Below are positions 25,248 through 32,409 of a DNA stretch of 55,601 nt, piece by piece. How positions within the stretch are numbered: the first letter of the stretch is position 1; the number at the start of each line of letters is the position of its first letter. Source of the DNA: a virus; IMG/VR virus record IMGVR_UViG_3300048591_000469, positions 1 to 55,601 of that record, one strand, 5' to 3'. The position numbers and the translations under genes are program-made. The notes under the pieces were generated by a model. The model saw only the letters and a list, made by a program, of their open reading frames with translations, was not told the origin of the DNA and did no database searches.

Positions 25248-25443
25248 GGGTTCCCTCCGCTAAAAGATGCTTGGCGTAACAAAATGGGCAAAGGTCGAGA
25301 CGTCGTCTCTTTGGTCCCGGGACCCGATTCCAGCCGTACTTTTCGGCTTCGGCGCGTGCGCCTTTGACGGTCCCGCCGCCGCTCATGAAACGATGGCTGC
25401 AGCGGTCGCACTGGATGGAGTAAACTCCCGCTCGAATCGTCAC
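25228..25443 (-). CDS. Small zinc-ribbon protein
   Basis: 71 residues from GTG 25443, directly after the upstream stop. Two CxxC pairs (CDRC at 12-15 and CPFC at 52-55) make a treble-clef or ribbon-type zinc site, with a basic helix between. Such proteins may bind nucleic acid or a host enzyme. Function unknown. Confidence 0.65.
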   Translation of the reverse strand: MTIRAGVYSIQCDRCSHRFMSGGGTVKGARAEAEKYGWNRVPGPKRRRLDLCPFCYAKHLLAEGTHERQPV

Positions 25444-25671
25444 TTAGCGCCCGCCCTTGCCGGTGTCGACATGCTCACGGCAAACTTCCTCGCCGCCGTC
25501 GAGACACATCCAACCCGTCTCGAGGGTCGCCCCGCAGATCGAGCAGGTCCCGGGTTCCTGGTCGGCGAAGGCGTCGACGTCGAACTCGACCCAAACCGCT
25601 TTGCTCCCGGCTTCCGTCCCATGCTTGCGGGCGATTCCGCCCACAGCGACCAGTTTAATTTTGTCGCCCAC
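25444..25671 (-). CDS. Small zinc-finger-like protein
   Basis: 75 residues from GTG 25671, 6 nt after GGAGG. Strands (DKIKLVAVGGIARKHG, KAVWVEFDVDAF) precede CSICGATLETGWMCLDGGEEVC, a CxxC...C...C cluster with a following His. It stands next to another zinc-ribbon gene, so the operon start encodes two metal-binding micro-proteins. Confidence 0.65.
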   Translation of the reverse strand: MGDKIKLVAVGGIARKHGTEAGSKAVWVEFDVDAFADQEPGTCSICGATLETGWMCLDGGEEVCREHVDTGKGGR

Positions 25672-25831
25672 GACTAACCTCCTCTTGTTTGTTGGCTTCG
25701 AATTCGGCGTCGGCGTTACACGCTGCCCACCAGCCCCGACGCTCGTCCGGGTCGGTGACTTCGGCGACCGGAACTCGCAGGTCGTATTTGGTCATTCCCC
25801 GTAGATAAGCCGAGAACTTTTGTGCGGTCAT
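25655..25831 (-). CDS. First gene of the minus operon, 58 residues
   Basis: Start 25831 chosen because GGAGGGG lies 5 nt upstream; a longer frame from 25870 would begin in the promoter. The protein (MTAQKFSAYLRGMTKYDLRV, then AEVTDPDERRGWWAACNADAEF) is small, charged and unrecognised. As the promoter-proximal gene it should be expressed first from the strong promoter at 25876-25904. Confidence 0.65.
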   Translation of the reverse strand: MTAQKFSAYLRGMTKYDLRVPVAEVTDPDERRGWWAACNADAEFEANKQEEVSRGRQN

Positions 25832-25856
25832 GTCGCCCCTCCGTGCGCTTGGCGTA

Positions 25857-25894
25857 GTAAATACTTGCAAAGCCTAGTATATACCCGTATTTAC
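25857..25894. promoter_or_regulatory. Paired operator-like sites GTAAATAC / GTATTTAC
   Basis: GTAAATAC at 25857-25864 and its inverse GTATTTAC at 25887-25894. The second lies in the spacer of the minus promoter and the first near its transcription start. The same octamer recurs at 29047, 32312 and 32362, always in promoter regions. Confidence 0.55.
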
Positions 25895-25904
25895 AGGGCG
25901 TCAA
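25876..25904 (-). promoter_or_regulatory. Strong promoter for the minus operon
   Basis: On the - strand: TTGACG, 17-bp spacer, TATACT. About 45 nt before ATG 25831. The GTATTTAC box lies inside the spacer, so a bound protein would block polymerase. Confidence 0.75.
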
Positions 25905-25966
25905 GTTTGCTTTGGGCGAATACGCGCACGGTCGGCGGGCGCGACGAAACCGCCGCCCGGGTCCTT

Positions 25967-25985
25967 GTGCGGACCTTCTTAGGCG
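25967..25985 (+). repeat. Dispersed repeat copy in divergent control region
   Basis: GTGCGGACCTTCTTAGGCG, preceded by GGGTCCTT as in the copy at 14044. It lies between the minus promoter and the + promoter at 26025. Confidence 0.75.
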
Positions 25986-26024
25986 CGGCGCGGCGTCACC
26001 GGCTCACGCCGATATGTACTTGTA

Positions 26025-26054
26025 TTGACACGGATGAGGGGAGTGTGATAGTCT
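26025..26054 (+). promoter_or_regulatory. Promoter for the 88-residue gene
   Basis: TTGACA (26025-26030), 18-bp spacer, TAGTCT (26049-26054). Divergent from the minus-operon promoter. The polar heptamer TTTTCAA follows at 26067, before the ribosome site. Confidence 0.65.
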
Positions 26055-26095
26055 AGGGGTGTAAGATTTTCAACCCAAGAAAGGGGGAGGGAACA

Positions 26096-26362
26096 TTGGC
26101 TACAGTTGCACCCAGGCGGTCGTTGTCGACGTATAGCTTGGAACCCGAGTATCAAGAGCTTTTCGAGCGCATCGTCGACTTGACCCGTCGGTCCAAGACC
26201 GACGAATTGCGGGTCATGCTCGACGCCCGGGCGTCGGCATTGGGTCTGGAACCCATCAGGAGTGTAGACCCAAAACATTCAGCCTCGGCTCCCATCGGAG
26301 TGATGCCGGTCTTGTCACCCATCGCGAGCGGCGCGTTGCCGCGGCGGGTGACGACTAACTAG
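26096..26362 (+). CDS. Small protein expressed divergently beside the integration region
   Basis: 88 residues from TTG 26096, 5-8 nt after GGGGGAGGG. The N-terminal helix (LEPEYQELFERIVDLTRRSKTDELRVMLDARASALGL) is charged. The C-terminal third is Pro/Ser-rich. A lone gene with its own promoter, divergent to the minus operon and next to the integrase, is where regulators or excisionases are found, but no HTH is evident. Confidence 0.65.
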   Translation: MATVAPRRSLSTYSLEPEYQELFERIVDLTRRSKTDELRVMLDARASALGLEPIRSVDPKHSASAPIGVMPVLSPIASGALPRRVTTN

Positions 26363-26421
26363 GCATTGGAGTCGGGGCAAAACAAAGGGACCCCGACACG
26401 AAGCCGAAGTCCCTCTGGGGC

Positions 26422-26457
26422 GGTCACGGTTGGAAGGTGAGAGAGCTAACCGTGACC
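26422..26457. repeat. Inverted repeat, possible integrase arm or operator site
   Basis: GGTCACGGTT and AACCGTGACC, 10 bp each, 16 nt apart. A related pair with the same 16-nt gap lies at 26697-26730, on the other side of the tRNA gene. Confidence 0.6.
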
Positions 26458-26572
26458 ACGTATCAACTTAGATGATCTACCTGTTGGTTTCTCCTTGTGG
26501 TGAGTGAATGTTGGGTTGGGTGACGGGGATGAGCGTGCAGCCGCTTGTCCCCGTCGTCATTTTCAAACAGTG

Positions 26573-26645
26573 TACGCCCGAGAGGATTTGAACCTCTGAC
26601 CTCCACCTCCGCAGGGTGGCGTTCTATCCGCTGAACTACGGGCGC
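26573..26645 (-). tRNA. tRNA-Arg (anticodon GCG)
   Basis: Complete cloverleaf of 73 nt on the - strand: acceptor GCGCCCG / CGGGCGU (G1-U72 wobble), anticodon stem CCACC / GGTGG with loop CUGCGGA, T arm AGAGG-UUCAAAU-CCUCU. CCA is not encoded. It reads CGC. In most bacteria CGC is read by an inosine-modified ACG anticodon, so a GCG tRNA-Arg is unusual. It lies about 105 bp beyond the 3' end of the integrase gene, so it may mark the attachment region. Confidence 0.92.
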
Positions 26646-26696
26646 TTGATACCAGTTGGTCTTTGGGTCTGAGCGGTATTCCGCAGATAGCAGTCA

Positions 26697-26730
26697 AACG
26701 GTCACAAACCCGCCTGGGGAAGTGACCGTT
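26697..26730. repeat. Inverted repeat paired with the one at 26422
   Basis: AACGGTCAC and GTGACCGTT, 9 bp, 16 nt apart. The shared core GGTCAC and equal gap suggest two binding sites for one protein, flanking the tRNA gene at the end of the integrase gene. Confidence 0.6.
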
Positions 26731-26750
26731 CAACGGCGCAAGCGGGGTTA

Positions 26751-27746
26751 CTAGCCCAACCCGGGGACGAAGACGTCGTCTAACGGGGAAACGTAATGCT
26801 TCAGCAGGTCGTCGGTGTTCAGCACAACATAATGCTCGCGGGTGATCGTGCGGGCGCTATGCCCAAGTTGCATCTCCAGCAACGTTTCGGCCAGCCCGTC
26901 GTGCGCCTTGCAATGCCGCATCCAGTGGGTTGCGAACGTGCGGCGCAGGTCGTGGGCGGCAAACTCGATGCCGGTGATCTCCGACAACCTCGCCAGCATC
27001 TTGGCGATGCCGGTATTCGTGATGTCAAAGACCGGGCGGTCGTCGTCTACCGGGTTGATGACCCGCATCAACTGCAGGAGCTTGCCCGTCTTGGGTCCAA
27101 AGACGACCGAGCGCCGTTTATCAACCTCGAGGTAGCCCTTCACCCGGGGCAGCGAAGCGACCCCATACCAGTTGGGGTGCAGGTCGATGTCCCGCCAGCG
27201 AACATGGGCGCATTCGATACGGCGAACCCCGGTGTCGAGCAGGAACGCCAGGATCGCCATGTTCCTGACCTTGTTCCCGCCCTGGATTTTCAACATCAAC
27301 GACGTAAGGTCCTGCCCGGTCAACGTGCGCTGGCGAGGTCCGCCCCGTTGTGGAACGGGCAGCCAGTTGGACAGGTCGACGGGACTGCGCCCGGTCCGGT
27401 ACGCCCACCGAAACATCTGGCGGACCCGGCGGGCGTAGTCATGCTGCGTATTGAGCGCCAAGTCGGATTCCATCAAGTCGTTGGTGTAGTCCTCGAGCAA
27501 TTCGGCGGTGATCGACCAGCCGACGTCCGGCCCGGTATCCTCCCACCATTCGAAGAAGCGGCTCAGTTGAAACGTATAGGCGCGAATTGTTTCGGGCGAC
27601 CGACGACGAATCGCCAGGTCGGCCAAATAGACCTCCCGCAGTTTGGACAATACGGAAGCATCGACGGAATCCTGGCGACGCTCAAGCGTCATTTGCATCT
27701 CTTGCTCAATTCTATAGGGCGACAATGTAAGGGAGGCTGAAGCCAC
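26751..27746 (-). CDS. int: Tyrosine recombinase (integrase)
   Basis: 331 residues from GTG 27746, 7 nt after AGGAG. An N-terminal SAM-like core-binding domain (about 31-125, SPETIRAYTFQLSRFFEWW) is followed by the catalytic domain. Candidate active-site residues: Arg175 (TGVRRIE), Lys203, His265 and Arg268 (HDLRR), His296 (LGHS) and nucleophile Tyr306 (REHYV). It should integrate and excise the phage genome at an att site. The adjacent tRNA-Arg gene and inverted repeats fit an attP. No excisionase is recognisable. Confidence 0.93.
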   Translation of the reverse strand: MASASLTLSPYRIEQEMQMTLERRQDSVDASVLSKLREVYLADLAIRRRSPETIRAYTFQLSRFFEWWEDTGPDVGWSITAELLEDYTNDLMESDLALNTQHDYARRVRQMFRWAYRTGRSPVDLSNWLPVPQRGGPRQRTLTGQDLTSLMLKIQGGNKVRNMAILAFLLDTGVRRIECAHVRWRDIDLHPNWYGVASLPRVKGYLEVDKRRSVVFGPKTGKLLQLMRVINPVDDDRPVFDITNTGIAKMLARLSEITGIEFAAHDLRRTFATHWMRHCKAHDGLAETLLEMQLGHSARTITREHYVVLNTDDLLKHYVSPLDDVFVPGLG

Positions 27747-27941
27747 GATTTGACTCCTATTCTATGTACGTAAAATACCGCATCGCCGCTACGGGTCGGT
27801 CATCACTATTTTGTGGGACCTTCAACCCTACTTTGTTCACGTTGAGAGGGGATTTTTTGTATGACTGTGTCTAGTTTGCTCGTCCGACCGAGGAGCGTAT
27901 CTTGTGGTTATTACGCTACACGTCAAGAGGAAGGGAACGCA

Positions 27942-28169
27942 ATGGGCGACACAACACCTGAAGAGAAACTGAACAAGCGCCGTATCGCCGGGGCGTACAT
28001 TTGGCGGGAAAATACGGCAAACCTGCAACAGATCTGCGAGGAATTGGAAGAGCGCATCCTCGGGCTGATCGTCGGGTCGGGCGACGAGGCGCTGCGCCGT
28101 TCCCTACGTGAATGCCTGGACATGGCGAAAGCGGCGCAACGCCTCGCCGCACAACTGAAGGATTTTTAA
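27942..28169 (+). CDS. Small helical protein upstream of the origin
   Basis: 75 residues from ATG 27942, 7 nt after GGAAGGG; the longer frame from 27861 has no ribosome site. Mostly helical with charge alternation (EKLNKRRIAGAYIWRENTANLQQICEELEERIL, LRECLDMAKAAQRLAAQLKDF). Divergent to the integrase and next to the origin. Could be a small regulator or replication accessory; no motif recognised. Confidence 0.65.
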   Translation: MGDTTPEEKLNKRRIAGAYIWRENTANLQQICEELEERILGLIVGSGDEALRRSLRECLDMAKAAQRLAAQLKDF

Positions 28170-28239
28170 ACACCCACCGACGACTAACCTCAGCCCGTTC
28201 GTACGCGCGTCGACGGGTCGGGACCCCTCCCTGATCCGC

Positions 28240-28845
28240 CGACGCGCGAATGGTGAAATCGGGAATGAATGAAAGAATTTTAGACGCCATTTCACCATTC
28301 GTTTCGGCGATTTACACCTATAGACGAATGAACGAATGAATGAGTGAATGGGCATTATATATAGATATATATAGGGATTGGCCCGGGACCTAATGGGTTA
28401 CTAGACGGCGGGTCGGGCGAAGTGGTAGAATTCCTTCGCCGTTATTGAACCAATCAACCCTTTTCACATTCGGGGTTGCCTGGACGGTGAAACCAGTCGC
28501 AGCACAACTGAGAGAGTTTCTGACAAGGCGAGGGCGGGCGCGGAGGTATCTCCGACGTCCGCCCTTTGCGTTGATCGTGCGGGACCGACGACACGTCACT
28601 AGACTAGACTCGCGCTGCCCCGCAGGGCGGCGGCTACGCCGCCGGGGAGGGTACTAGCGTATTCATTCATTCATTCACTCGTTCGCTATAGGTGTAAATG
28701 GGCGATTTGAATGGTGAAATGACCCCGAAAATTCTTTCATTCGTTCGAGTTATCCCCAGATTCTAGCGAGTTATCCCCAGGTTATCCCCAATTTTGGCCC
28801 GAGTTATCCCCAATCGACGAAACCCATTTCACCATTCGCCCGTTG
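28240..28845. other. Probable replication origin with mirrored arms
   Basis: A non-coding stretch (28170-28970) with origin-like structure. The 12-mer GAATGGTGAAAT stands at 28248 and 28709 and its inverse at 28289 and 28826. Iteron-like GAATGAATGAA runs (28263-28277, 28324-28350) are mirrored by CATTCATTCATT at 28660-28680. GATTTACACCTATAG is mirrored by CTATAGGTGTAAAT. An AT-rich segment (28353-28374) could melt. Four GTTATCCCCA boxes (28749, 28770, 28781, 28803), close to the DnaA box, are spaced 21, 11 and 22 bp, on one helix face. I see no convincing gene inside. Confidence 0.7.
28749..28812 (+). repeat. Four phased DnaA-box-like sites
   Basis: GTTATCCCCA at 28749, 28770, 28781 and 28803. 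It differs from the DnaA consensus TTATCCACA at one position. The regular 21/11/22-bp spacing argues for cooperative binding of one protein. Confidence 0.7.
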
Positions 28846-28856
28846 CACCCCGAACC

Positions 28857-28875
28857 CCGCCGCAAAGGTCCGCAC
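28857..28875 (-). repeat. Dispersed repeat copy, reverse, at origin edge
   Basis: The reverse complement reads GTGCGGACCTTTGCGGCGG. It lies 46 nt from the last DnaA-like box and points towards it. Confidence 0.7.
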
Positions 28876-28920
28876 AAGGGACCCGTTGCGCCGGTCGCCG
28901 ACCCGCACCCGCCGACCCAG

Positions 28921-28940
28921 ACACGGACCTTTACGGCGAC
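28921..28940 (+). repeat. Dispersed repeat copy
   Basis: ACACGGACCTTTACGGCGAC, continuing CGGCGGGTCCCG. With the reverse copy at 28857 it forms a diverging pair between origin and replication operon. TTTTCAA follows at 28954. Confidence 0.75.
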
Positions 28941-28971
28941 CGGCGGGTCCCGTTTTTCAAACATGGGACCC

Positions 28972-29000
28972 TTGCGCCGACCCGCCCGACGGGCTAGACT
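28972..29000 (+). promoter_or_regulatory. First promoter of the replication operon
   Basis: TTGCGC (28972-28977), 17-bp spacer, TAGACT (28995-29000). Confidence 0.5.
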
Positions 29001-29040
29001 GTACGTGTATGAACATGTGCCGATTCGAACATATTTGTAC

Positions 29041-29069
29041 TTGCGTGTATTTACAGACCGAGGTATAGT
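29041..29069 (+). promoter_or_regulatory. Second promoter of the replication operon with operator-like box
   Basis: TTGCGT (29041-29046), 17-bp spacer, TATAGT (29064-29069), 56 nt before ATG 29125. GTATTTAC (29047-29054) lies in the spacer, as in the minus promoter at 25876. Confidence 0.65.
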
Positions 29070-29124
29070 GGGGTTGTAACAAAACGTTGCTTGGCCCGAC
29101 TACCAACTAAGAAAGGTTTTACAA

Positions 29125-30264
29125 ATGGGCGCTTTCGACTTCATGATCAAGGCTCCGGTCGCTGAGTTGCACTTCACCGAACCGGGCAATTCGACGACGG
29201 GCTTCGTCTCCGAATGGTCAGCCGCACCGATGCATCGGTTCTACACCGACATCGACCTCTCCGCCTTCGCCCTGCCGAAGGGTTCCTACGTTCGCCGCAC
29301 GACCAACAATGGCGCTTTTTACTACTTCACCTCATACGGGACGGCGCTCGAAGCCAGCCGCCTCGTCAATCGCAAATTCCCGCCCGACAACATCTGGCGA
29401 TGGGAGACGCCCGTCAGCCAAATCCTGAACCTGAGCGACGAGGTTCGCGCCCGGTTCGGGGACGTGATGTCGATGGAGGCGCAGATGACCGTCATGACCC
29501 ATCGCAAGCAGCGCCACGAGTTCAACATGCTCTTGCTGCCGTCGGCGGTCCAAGCCCTGGCGCTTTTGGCGGGTCACTTGGCGGAACCGATCTTCGACTA
29601 CACCTCGCTGCGGGTCGACGACGCCGCCATCGATGCCGCTTACCAGCATCGGGTCATCGGCGACGGCGAAACCTACGCCGGGAGTGAGTTGTGGCAAGCC
29701 CGGACCCGTCTCTGGTCCGCCCTGGGCGAAGCCGACCCCATCAAGTCCTTTAACGGTTCCAGCATCGACACGACCGCCCCGCGTCTCGCCGAATGTCTCG
29801 GCATCGTCATTTCCCAGGTCCAAACCTGGGCGCAGTTGACGTCCGTTCCCGACCCACGCGTCGATGCCGTCACCAAAGACGGGAAGCGCCTGACCCTGCC
29901 CGTCGTCTTGGGCATTTGGCCCAACAAGAATGCCGCCATCGCCGCCCTGGGGCTGGACCCCAAGCCGAGCAACGGGCATGCGCCCGCCGCCGTCAACGGT
30001 CACAGCAACGGGACCAACGGCCACAGTAACGGCCACAGCAACGGGCATGCGCCCGCCAACGGGACCAACGGGTCGCTGCCCGTCCCGGTCAGTTGGGGCG
30101 GTTACGTCAACGAATGGAAGCAGGAGGTCGTCTCCCTCAAGAATTCCTACGAGGGGCAACCGAAGCCCGTCGTGGTCGCCGCCCTGCGCCAACGGGAAGC
30201 CGAATTGGCGTCGACCTACTCCGCCAGCGTCGACGAGATTCTGGCTTGGTGGGATCAGGTCTAA
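29125..30264 (+). CDS. First gene of replication module, NGH-repeat linker, function unknown
   Basis: 379 residues, AGAAAGG upstream. Residues 1-270 are a folded region (AELHFTEPGNSTTGFVSEW, GAFYYFTSYGTALEASRLVNRKF, PRLAECLGIVISQVQTW). Residues about 284-313 are a low-complexity Asn-Gly-His linker (SNGHSNGTNGHSNGH), followed by a short helical C-terminal domain (VNEWKQEVVSLKNSYEG, LASTYSASVDEILAWWDQ). It precedes a nuclease and a Sak4-like ATPase, so a ssDNA-binding or recombination-mediator role is plausible, but no fold is recognised. Confidence 0.7.
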   Translation: MGAFDFMIKAPVAELHFTEPGNSTTGFVSEWSAAPMHRFYTDIDLSAFALPKGSYVRRTTNNGAFYYFTSYGTALEASRLVNRKFPPDNIWRWETPVSQILNLSDEVRARFGDVMSMEAQMTVMTHRKQRHEFNMLLLPSAVQALALLAGHLAEPIFDYTSLRVDDAAIDAAYQHRVIGDGETYAGSELWQARTRLWSALGEADPIKSFNGSSIDTTAPRLAECLGIVISQVQTWAQLTSVPDPRVDAVTKDGKRLTLPVVLGIWPNKNAAIAALGLDPKPSNGHAPAAVNGHSNGTNGHSNGHSNGHAPANGTNGSLPVPVSWGGYVNEWKQEVVSLKNSYEGQPKPVVVAALRQREAELASTYSASVDEILAWWDQV

Positions 30265-30266
30265 CC

Positions 30267-31184
30267 ATGATCTATTACGACCCGACCGAATCACGGTCGA
30301 CGTCCCGACTCCCTGCGTCCGTGCAAGCTCAAGGTCGACCATTGGTCGGCCTTGAAGCCCGGACGGGCGCGGACCTGTTCATCGTCGACCTAGAGACGCC
30401 GCTGCCGGAAAGCATCGCGACGCCGCCCGGGTCCCTGATCTTCGGGCGCATCGCCGAGCGGGGCGTCTTGGTGCAACGCAAGACGGGCAACGACCTGCTG
30501 CAGTCCATCCCGCACCTGACGACGATCCAGGGCAAAATGCTGCGCCACAGTCGGCTCTGCTACCTCGCTTGTATCGGGCGCTTCGAACCCGACCACGACC
30601 ATCACGTTCTCGTCAACGGGAAGCGGTCGGGTTGGACCTACGCCTCGATGCAAGGGGCGCTCGACGCATGGCAGTTGCGGGGCGGGCAATTGGGCTGGTT
30701 CCCGACCGACCCCGCCTTCGAAGAATGGATTTCCCGATGGGACGCCCAAATCGGCAAGATCGCCGCCGAGGTCGCCGTCAACCCCATCCCGGACCCGCAC
30801 ACCCGCATCGCCAGTGGGCTATACGACCCGATCCCTTTCCGGTCGACGCTGGCGACCCTTCCGGGCGTCGGTCCTCGACTCGCCGAGGACATCGGCATGT
30901 ACTGTGGCAACCTGGCCGCGTCGTTGTGGTGGCTTTCGCTGCCCGACGCCGACGGCGTGAAGGGGTTCGGTCCGACGACCCGGGCGAAGGTCCGGGCATT
31001 CCTCGGGCTACAACCGGGTCAGGTCCTGCTGCCCGTCAACGGCGAAGATCTCGCCCAATTCGAAATTCCTGCGCCGCCCGTCAACGGGGAATGGCGCGCC
31101 GCTTCGGTCGCCGCTGCCATTGAGACGGCGAAGCGTCACAAAACACCTCAGCCCGACGTTCACTTCGAAGGAGCAACCCGATGA
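30267..31184 (+). CDS. XPF/ERCC4-like nuclease with helix-hairpin-helix domain
   Basis: 305 residues from ATG 30267, 2 nt after the previous stop; the longer frame from 30093 lies in that gene. Residues about 30-110 match an ERCC4 nuclease fold: FIVDLETP..., then LIFGRIAERGVLVQRKTGNDLLQSI, where GVLVQRKTGND stands in place of the GD...ERKxxxD motif (Glu replaced by Gln). Residues about 195-255 contain two HhH motifs (LPGVGPRLAEDIG, VKGFGPTTRAKVRAFLG). It may cut branched or flap DNA. The missing ERK glutamate casts some doubt on activity. Confidence 0.72.
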   Translation: MIYYDPTESRSTSRLPASVQAQGRPLVGLEARTGADLFIVDLETPLPESIATPPGSLIFGRIAERGVLVQRKTGNDLLQSIPHLTTIQGKMLRHSRLCYLACIGRFEPDHDHHVLVNGKRSGWTYASMQGALDAWQLRGGQLGWFPTDPAFEEWISRWDAQIGKIAAEVAVNPIPDPHTRIASGLYDPIPFRSTLATLPGVGPRLAEDIGMYCGNLAASLWWLSLPDADGVKGFGPTTRAKVRAFLGLQPGQVLLPVNGEDLAQFEIPAPPVNGEWRAASVAAAIETAKRHKTPQPDVHFEGATR

Positions 31185-32248
31185 ACGAGTTGATCGTTTT
31201 GACCGGCCCCAAAGGCTGCGGGAAGTCGACCGCCGCTTTCACGGCGACGCCGCCGTCCGAGATCGACAAGCTGTGTATCGTCGACACGGAGATGTCAATG
31301 TCCGACCTGGTTCGCCAAGCGAAACCGGGCGCATACATCCCGGCTTACGAGCGACTACGCCTGACGCCCGGAACCCTCGACGCGATGGCGAAGGGTCAAT
31401 TGCCCTGGGTCAACCGGGACCAGAAGAATCAACTGGTCGCCTATTACGAATGGCTTGTCCAGACCCTGGCGACCCGTCTCGAGTCGGGCAAATTCACGAC
31501 CCTGGTCATTGACACCATCGAACCCATCGAAGCCGCCATGACCGCCGCCGTCCAAGCCGACAAGAACAAATTCGGCTGGTCCGGGTCGATGGCTTACGGT
31601 CGCCTGGAAACCGAAGGCATCCGCCCGCTCTACGAGAATTTGTTGCAGGCGATCTACGCCCGGGGCGTTCGGCGCATCGTCCTGACGACCCATCTCAAAA
31701 ATGTCTGGCTCGGGACGAACATCGTCCCCAACAAGGTAAAACCGGGCGGGCGCTTGACCGTCCTGGCCCGCTTGTCGACGGCGATGTTCTGGCTGGTTCC
31801 CGACGTCCGCAACGCCGACGGCGCACCCGCCGCCCTGGTCCTCAAGGCGCGCATGGGCGTCCTGTCGCCCGACCCCGTCACCAACACCTGGGCGATGCGC
31901 CGGGTCCTGCCGCGCCGCATCCCGCACTTCACCTGGGCGGATGTCAGCAGTTACTTCGTGCAACCCGCCGACCTGGCAAACCCGCACCCGTCCGAGGTCC
32001 CGACCCGGGCGGAGCAGGAAATGATGTCCGAGCTTTTGACCGACGAGCAAATGCGCCTCATGATCGCCGGGGCGGACGCCGAGCAAGCCGAAGCGACCAG
32101 CCTCCTGATCACGCCCAAGCCGACGCCCGAGCAGGTCCTGCAAATGGCGGGCGAAGGTCACGACGCCGACACCATCGCCCGCACCCTAGAAATGCCGCTG
32201 CCGGTCGTGCGGCGCTACTTGACCCAAGCCCTCGAGACGTCCGAGTAA
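31181..32248 (+). CDS. Sak4-like RecA-fold ATPase (AAA_24 type)
   Basis: 355 residues, overlapping the previous gene by 4 nt. Walker A GPKGCGKST at 9-17, Walker B FTTLVIDTIEPIE near 106, and a sensor-like segment RRIVLTTHLKNVW near 164. The core has the size and order of phage Sak4 recombinases, which help anneal single strands. The C-terminal 80 residues (TDEQMRLMIAGADAEQAE, then PEQVLQMAGEGHDADTIARTLEMPLPVVRRYL) add an HTH-like tail. Together with the upstream nuclease it forms a recombination pair. Confidence 0.82.
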   Translation: MNELIVLTGPKGCGKSTAAFTATPPSEIDKLCIVDTEMSMSDLVRQAKPGAYIPAYERLRLTPGTLDAMAKGQLPWVNRDQKNQLVAYYEWLVQTLATRLESGKFTTLVIDTIEPIEAAMTAAVQADKNKFGWSGSMAYGRLETEGIRPLYENLLQAIYARGVRRIVLTTHLKNVWLGTNIVPNKVKPGGRLTVLARLSTAMFWLVPDVRNADGAPAALVLKARMGVLSPDPVTNTWAMRRVLPRRIPHFTWADVSSYFVQPADLANPHPSEVPTRAEQEMMSELLTDEQMRLMIAGADAEQAEATSLLITPKPTPEQVLQMAGEGHDADTIARTLEMPLPVVRRYLTQALETSE

Positions 32249-32261
32249 TCTGACCCGACCG

Positions 32262-32298
32262 AAGCCCGCCGTCGTCACCCGCCGACGGTGGGCTTTTT
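32262..32298 (+). terminator. Intrinsic terminator after the ATPase gene
   Basis: 13-bp stem AAGCCCGCCGTCG / CGACGGTGGGCTT (one G-U pair) followed by TTTTT. It separates the first three replication genes from the helicase operon, which has its own promoter. Confidence 0.85.
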
Positions 32299-32311
32299 GT
32301 CGCCTTTCGTT

Positions 32312-32369
32312 GTAAATACACGAATGTACATTTGCACGTTCGCCCATATTAGTATATGCTCGTATTTAC
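32312..32369. promoter_or_regulatory. Paired operator-like sites around the helicase promoter
   Basis: GTAAATAC (32312-32319) and GTATTTAC (32362-32369) bracket the promoter at 32332-32360, in the same inverted arrangement as at 25857/25887. Confidence 0.55.
32332..32360 (+). promoter_or_regulatory. Promoter of the helicase/primase operon
   Basis: TTGCAC (32332-32337), 17-bp spacer, TATGCT (32355-32360), 49 nt before ATG 32410. Confidence 0.6.
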
Positions 32370-32409
32370 AAATACGTTTCGTTCGACGGTTCAACCAGGA
32401 GACACCCAG

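Noticed and set aside
28390-28657. Short open frames on both strands inside the origin region
   Set aside because: They cross the hairpins and mirrored repeats, have no ribosome sites and an Arg-rich shadow composition.
29970-30080. NGH tandem repeat as a possible CRISPR-like or iteron array
   Set aside because: Repeats are irregular and in frame, encoding a low-complexity protein linker.
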